Assembly: GCA_016873115.1 (NCBI GenBank)
Contig: VGYB01000013.1
Location: forward strand, 1 to 48,513
DNA length: 48,513 nt
Reading direction: 5' to 3'
Source of the DNA: Planctomycetota bacterium
Lineage (GTDB): Bacteria > Planctomycetota > Phycisphaerae > Phycisphaerales > SM1A02
The position numbers were made by a program, and so were the translations under genes. Shown here piece by piece: positions 46,680-48,513 of this stretch. Position 1 is the first letter of the stretch, and each line of letters opens with the position of its first letter. Below the pieces are notes generated by a model. It searched no databases. It saw only the letters and a program-made list of their open reading frames with translations, and was not told the DNA's origin.

Positions 46680-48302
46680 TCAGGTCCAGGACAGGTCGAT
46701 CCGCAGGACGGGCCCCTGCATGGCGATCAGGATGCAGTGCGTGGGGACGATCCGGCCGAACGCAGGACTCCACGACGCGGGCTCAACAACCGCCTCACCA
46801 CCCACCACGGCCAAGGATAGTGCTCGACCATCGGGCAATCGGAACCGCTCGACATCGATCGGGACGACCGACGGGTGGAGCAGCATGCGCACCCGGCACG
46901 GTTCAAACGGGAAGGAGTCCTCGATCACCAGATGTCCGGGCGTGAGCAGCCACGAGCGACGATGCACCGCGCCCCCTTGCAGGCGCGTGTAGCCATCGTG
47001 CGCTCCGCTGACGGTCACGCCGTCACCGGGGCCGATTCCGACCGACCGGGAAACGACCCGTGCGCGGCGCGCCACCCGGAAGCCGCCCCAGACCTCGCTT
47101 GAGTCGCGGCCCTCGAACTCCAGCGTGCTGTGGGACCTGGTCGATCGCTCCAGCGTGCGCTGTGCGCCGATGGCGTAGGTCGAGGTGCCGCCATTCACCA
47201 CCACACGCTGCGCACCGAGCGAGAGTTCGAAGGAGAGCGTGTCCGCGTGAGCGTGGCCGGGCTGCTCGTCGGGACCGATTCCTGCCACATCGCAGAGGAG
47301 CGTGGCCGGTCCCCGACTCACGCGCACATAACCGCTCGCCGAGAGATCCACCATCGGCGCAACCGTTGCAGGCATCGGGGCAATGCCCAACCGTGCTGCA
47401 TAGGCCACGACGCTGGCCGCATCAGGAGCGATGCCGAGGGCGGCGTCGTTGAAGAACGAGATGCCCCCATCAGGGTGCGTCATCGCCTGAAGCCACCCGA
47501 GCATTGACGCCGCCGTGCGCGACCAAGCATCTGTGATCGTTCGATCGACACGGCCGGGCCATGCGCGTGCCGCGTTGATGAGGTCAAGCAGATCCTCCAG
47601 GATCAGCGCGTGGTACATCGGACTGAGTTCGAAGTGCCCGCCATCCGCAAGGACCTGCCCCGGCAACTCCCGTTCGAGAAGTCCGAGCCCGACCCGCAGC
47701 CAGCGATCCGCTTCGGCCCCCTCGAACGCCATGCCCGCCATGGCAAGCGCCTTGGCGTTCACGAAGAGGTGATTGGCGAGCAGATGATGTTCGATGCGCC
47801 CGGCCAGCCAGCGGATCTGCACCGCGAGGCTCTGACGCAGATCGTCGGGCAGGCCGCCCCCGGCGATGCCCCACTTGAGCCAGGCCACGGATCTGAGAGA
47901 GATCGGATACGGCTCCCAGCCATGGCCGATGGCGGCGGGATTCTCGGTGACCCACCGTCGCATGAACTCCTGTTGCTCCCGTTGGCGCGTGGGCTCGGGA
48001 TCAAGCAGATCCTCGTGGTAGTGGAGGTTGTAGAGCCAGAGCTTGGGAACCGAGGGGTCGTTCCAGCAGCTCGCCCCTGAGATGTCTCGCGTCACGTTCA
48101 GGAAGGTTGCCGAACTTCCCGAGATAGAGCGTTCGCGCGCGATCGGCGCGACCCATGGACCCGACCGATGCGCCAGGGCCGGAGCGGGCGATGGATCGAC
48201 GCGTGGTCGATGCAGTCGATGCCACGCTCGTGCAGTGAACTGCCCCGGCTTGAGATGGCGCAGCGTGTGCCAGTAGCGGAGGATCGACTGGAACGCCGCC
48301 AT
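46680..48302 (-). CDS. Heparinase II/III-family protein of a polysaccharide cluster
   Basis: A 540-aa protein with an N-terminal alpha/alpha toroid (RYWHTLRHLKPGQ, LWLYNLHYHEDLL, GHGWEPYPISLRSVAWLKW, HLLANHLFVNAKALAMAG, DGGHFELSPMYHALILEDL) and a C-terminal beta-sheet heparinase II/III domain (GPDEQPGHAHADTLSFEL, VVVNGGTSTYAIG). Candidate catalytic residues are His and Tyr of SPMYHAL and His of GHAHAD. Such proteins are found in bacterial capsule and exopolysaccharide loci, where they are presumed polysaccharide lyases or trimming enzymes; the substrate is unknown. No signal peptide is obvious. It starts at ATG 48302, 17 nt after the wecB stop, and ends 1 nt before the glycosyltransferase start, so all three belong to one operon. 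Confidence 0.87.
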   Translation of the reverse strand: MAAFQSILRYWHTLRHLKPGQFTARAWHRLHRPRVDPSPAPALAHRSGPWVAPIARERSISGSSATFLNVTRDISGASCWNDPSVPKLWLYNLHYHEDLLDPEPTRQREQQEFMRRWVTENPAAIGHGWEPYPISLRSVAWLKWGIAGGGLPDDLRQSLAVQIRWLAGRIEHHLLANHLFVNAKALAMAGMAFEGAEADRWLRVGLGLLERELPGQVLADGGHFELSPMYHALILEDLLDLINAARAWPGRVDRTITDAWSRTAASMLGWLQAMTHPDGGISFFNDAALGIAPDAASVVAYAARLGIAPMPATVAPMVDLSASGYVRVSRGPATLLCDVAGIGPDEQPGHAHADTLSFELSLGAQRVVVNGGTSTYAIGAQRTLERSTRSHSTLEFEGRDSSEVWGGFRVARRARVVSRSVGIGPGDGVTVSGAHDGYTRLQGGAVHRRSWLLTPGHLVIEDSFPFEPCRVRMLLHPSVVPIDVERFRLPDGRALSLAVVGGEAVVEPASWSPAFGRIVPTHCILIAMQGPVLRIDLSWT

Positions 48303-48319
48303 GCAGTGGGCCCACGCAC

Positions 48320-48513
48320 TCAGTGCGCGAACCGCTCCTCAAGGATGGCCACGATGCGCTGCCCGGTCTTGCCGTCCCAGAGCGGCGGGATCTGGCCGCG
48401 CTTCCATTGGCCTGCGAAGAGCCGGTCGAGGGCAGGCTTGAGCGCCTTGGGATCGACGCCAAGGAGCTCGTTGGTGCCCATGGTGACCGTCTCCGGGCGC
48501 TCGGTGGTCGTAC
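48320..48513 (-). CDS. wecB: UDP-N-acetylglucosamine 2-epimerase (non-hydrolysing), C-terminal part
   Basis: Only the last 64 residues lie in the window; the gene continues beyond position 48513. The translated end reads TTERPETVTMGTNELLGVD, then RLFAGQWKRGQIPPLWDGK and TGQRIVAILEERF. The blocks TTERPE and GTNxLLG, followed by the IPPLWDGK end, are characteristic of WecB. The enzyme makes UDP-ManNAc from UDP-GlcNAc. With the WbpA/WecC-type dehydrogenase at 22805, it would yield UDP-ManNAcA for surface polysaccharide. It heads, or lies within, the minus-strand operon with the heparinase and double glycosyltransferase genes. Confidence 0.88.
   Translation of the reverse strand, partial: TTTERPETVTMGTNELLGVDPKALKPALDRLFAGQWKRGQIPPLWDGKTGQRIVAILEERFAH

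Noticed and set aside
1-48513. CRISPR arrays, insertion sequences, prophage, integrase at the tRNA, toxin-antitoxin or defence genes
   Set aside because: Looked for repeats, transposase/integrase motifs and defence-type neighbours; none seen. The tRNA is not followed by an integrase or an att-like repeat.

Overview
The window is GC-rich, single-copy-looking chromosomal DNA from a planctomycete, most probably class Phycisphaerae. The clues are secreted proteins ending in dockerin-like 'DLDGxGxxxGxDLAxVLxxWG' repeats (genes at 188-1885, 11015-13309, 21912-22745), two proteins with a C-terminal PAPGA...LLG...RRR sorting tail (13623-14399, 14833-15507), a Cys-rich segment typical of this group, and many Gfo/Idh and TIM-barrel sugar enzymes. 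No phage, transposase, CRISPR or plasmid functions are visible.

Layout. 1-100: 3' part of tRNA-Pro(GGG) with its terminator, then a secreted esterase. 2-11 kb: an L-rhamnose locus in two divergent arms. The right arm encodes L-rhamnose isomerase, one uninterrupted 1235-codon frame for rhamnulokinase plus rhamnulose-1-phosphate aldolase plus dehydrogenase, and rhamnose mutarotase. The left arm encodes a cupin sugar-isomerase-like protein, a TIM-barrel sugar isomerase/epimerase and a Gfo/Idh oxidoreductase. 11-15.5 kb: extracellular proteins (C-type-lectin/dockerin protein, two sorted proteins) separated by an intergenic stretch holding fused remnants of two gene tails. 15.5-24 kb: DNA repair (Tag and SMUG1-type glycosylases), a glycosyltransferase, GalE, a SYLF lipoprotein, a transglutaminase-like secreted protein, a DNRLRE/dockerin protein and a nucleotide-sugar dehydrogenase. 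24-32 kb: housekeeping (LspA, DksA-like regulator, AccA, ProC, an ABC-2 exporter, MltA, TatA). 32-41.3 kb: a reductive pyrimidine-degradation operon (PreT, PreA, dihydropyrimidinase, beta-ureidopropionase, semialdehyde dehydrogenase, aminotransferase) with a convergent NCS1 permease. Together these would import uracil/thymine-type compounds and carry them to acetyl-CoA or propionyl-CoA. 41.3-44.2 kb: thymidine kinase, a deoxyhypusine-synthase-like protein without the catalytic lysine, a small lipoprotein-like protein and OsmC. 44.2 kb to the end: a surface-polysaccharide cluster read on the minus strand (WecB end, heparinase II/III protein, a double GT4 glycosyltransferase).

The most interesting signal is not a gene. 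At twelve genes that begin a transcription unit, a TANNNT hexamer (a sigma-70 -10 box) ends only 6-11 nt, usually 6-7, before the start codon, and no Shine-Dalgarno sequence is present. This predicts leaderless or almost leaderless mRNAs. Genes inside operons carry ordinary AGGAG-type sites instead. Four hairpin terminators share a GTCG(T) flank where a U-tract would be expected. Everything here comes from reading the sequence; no database search was run.
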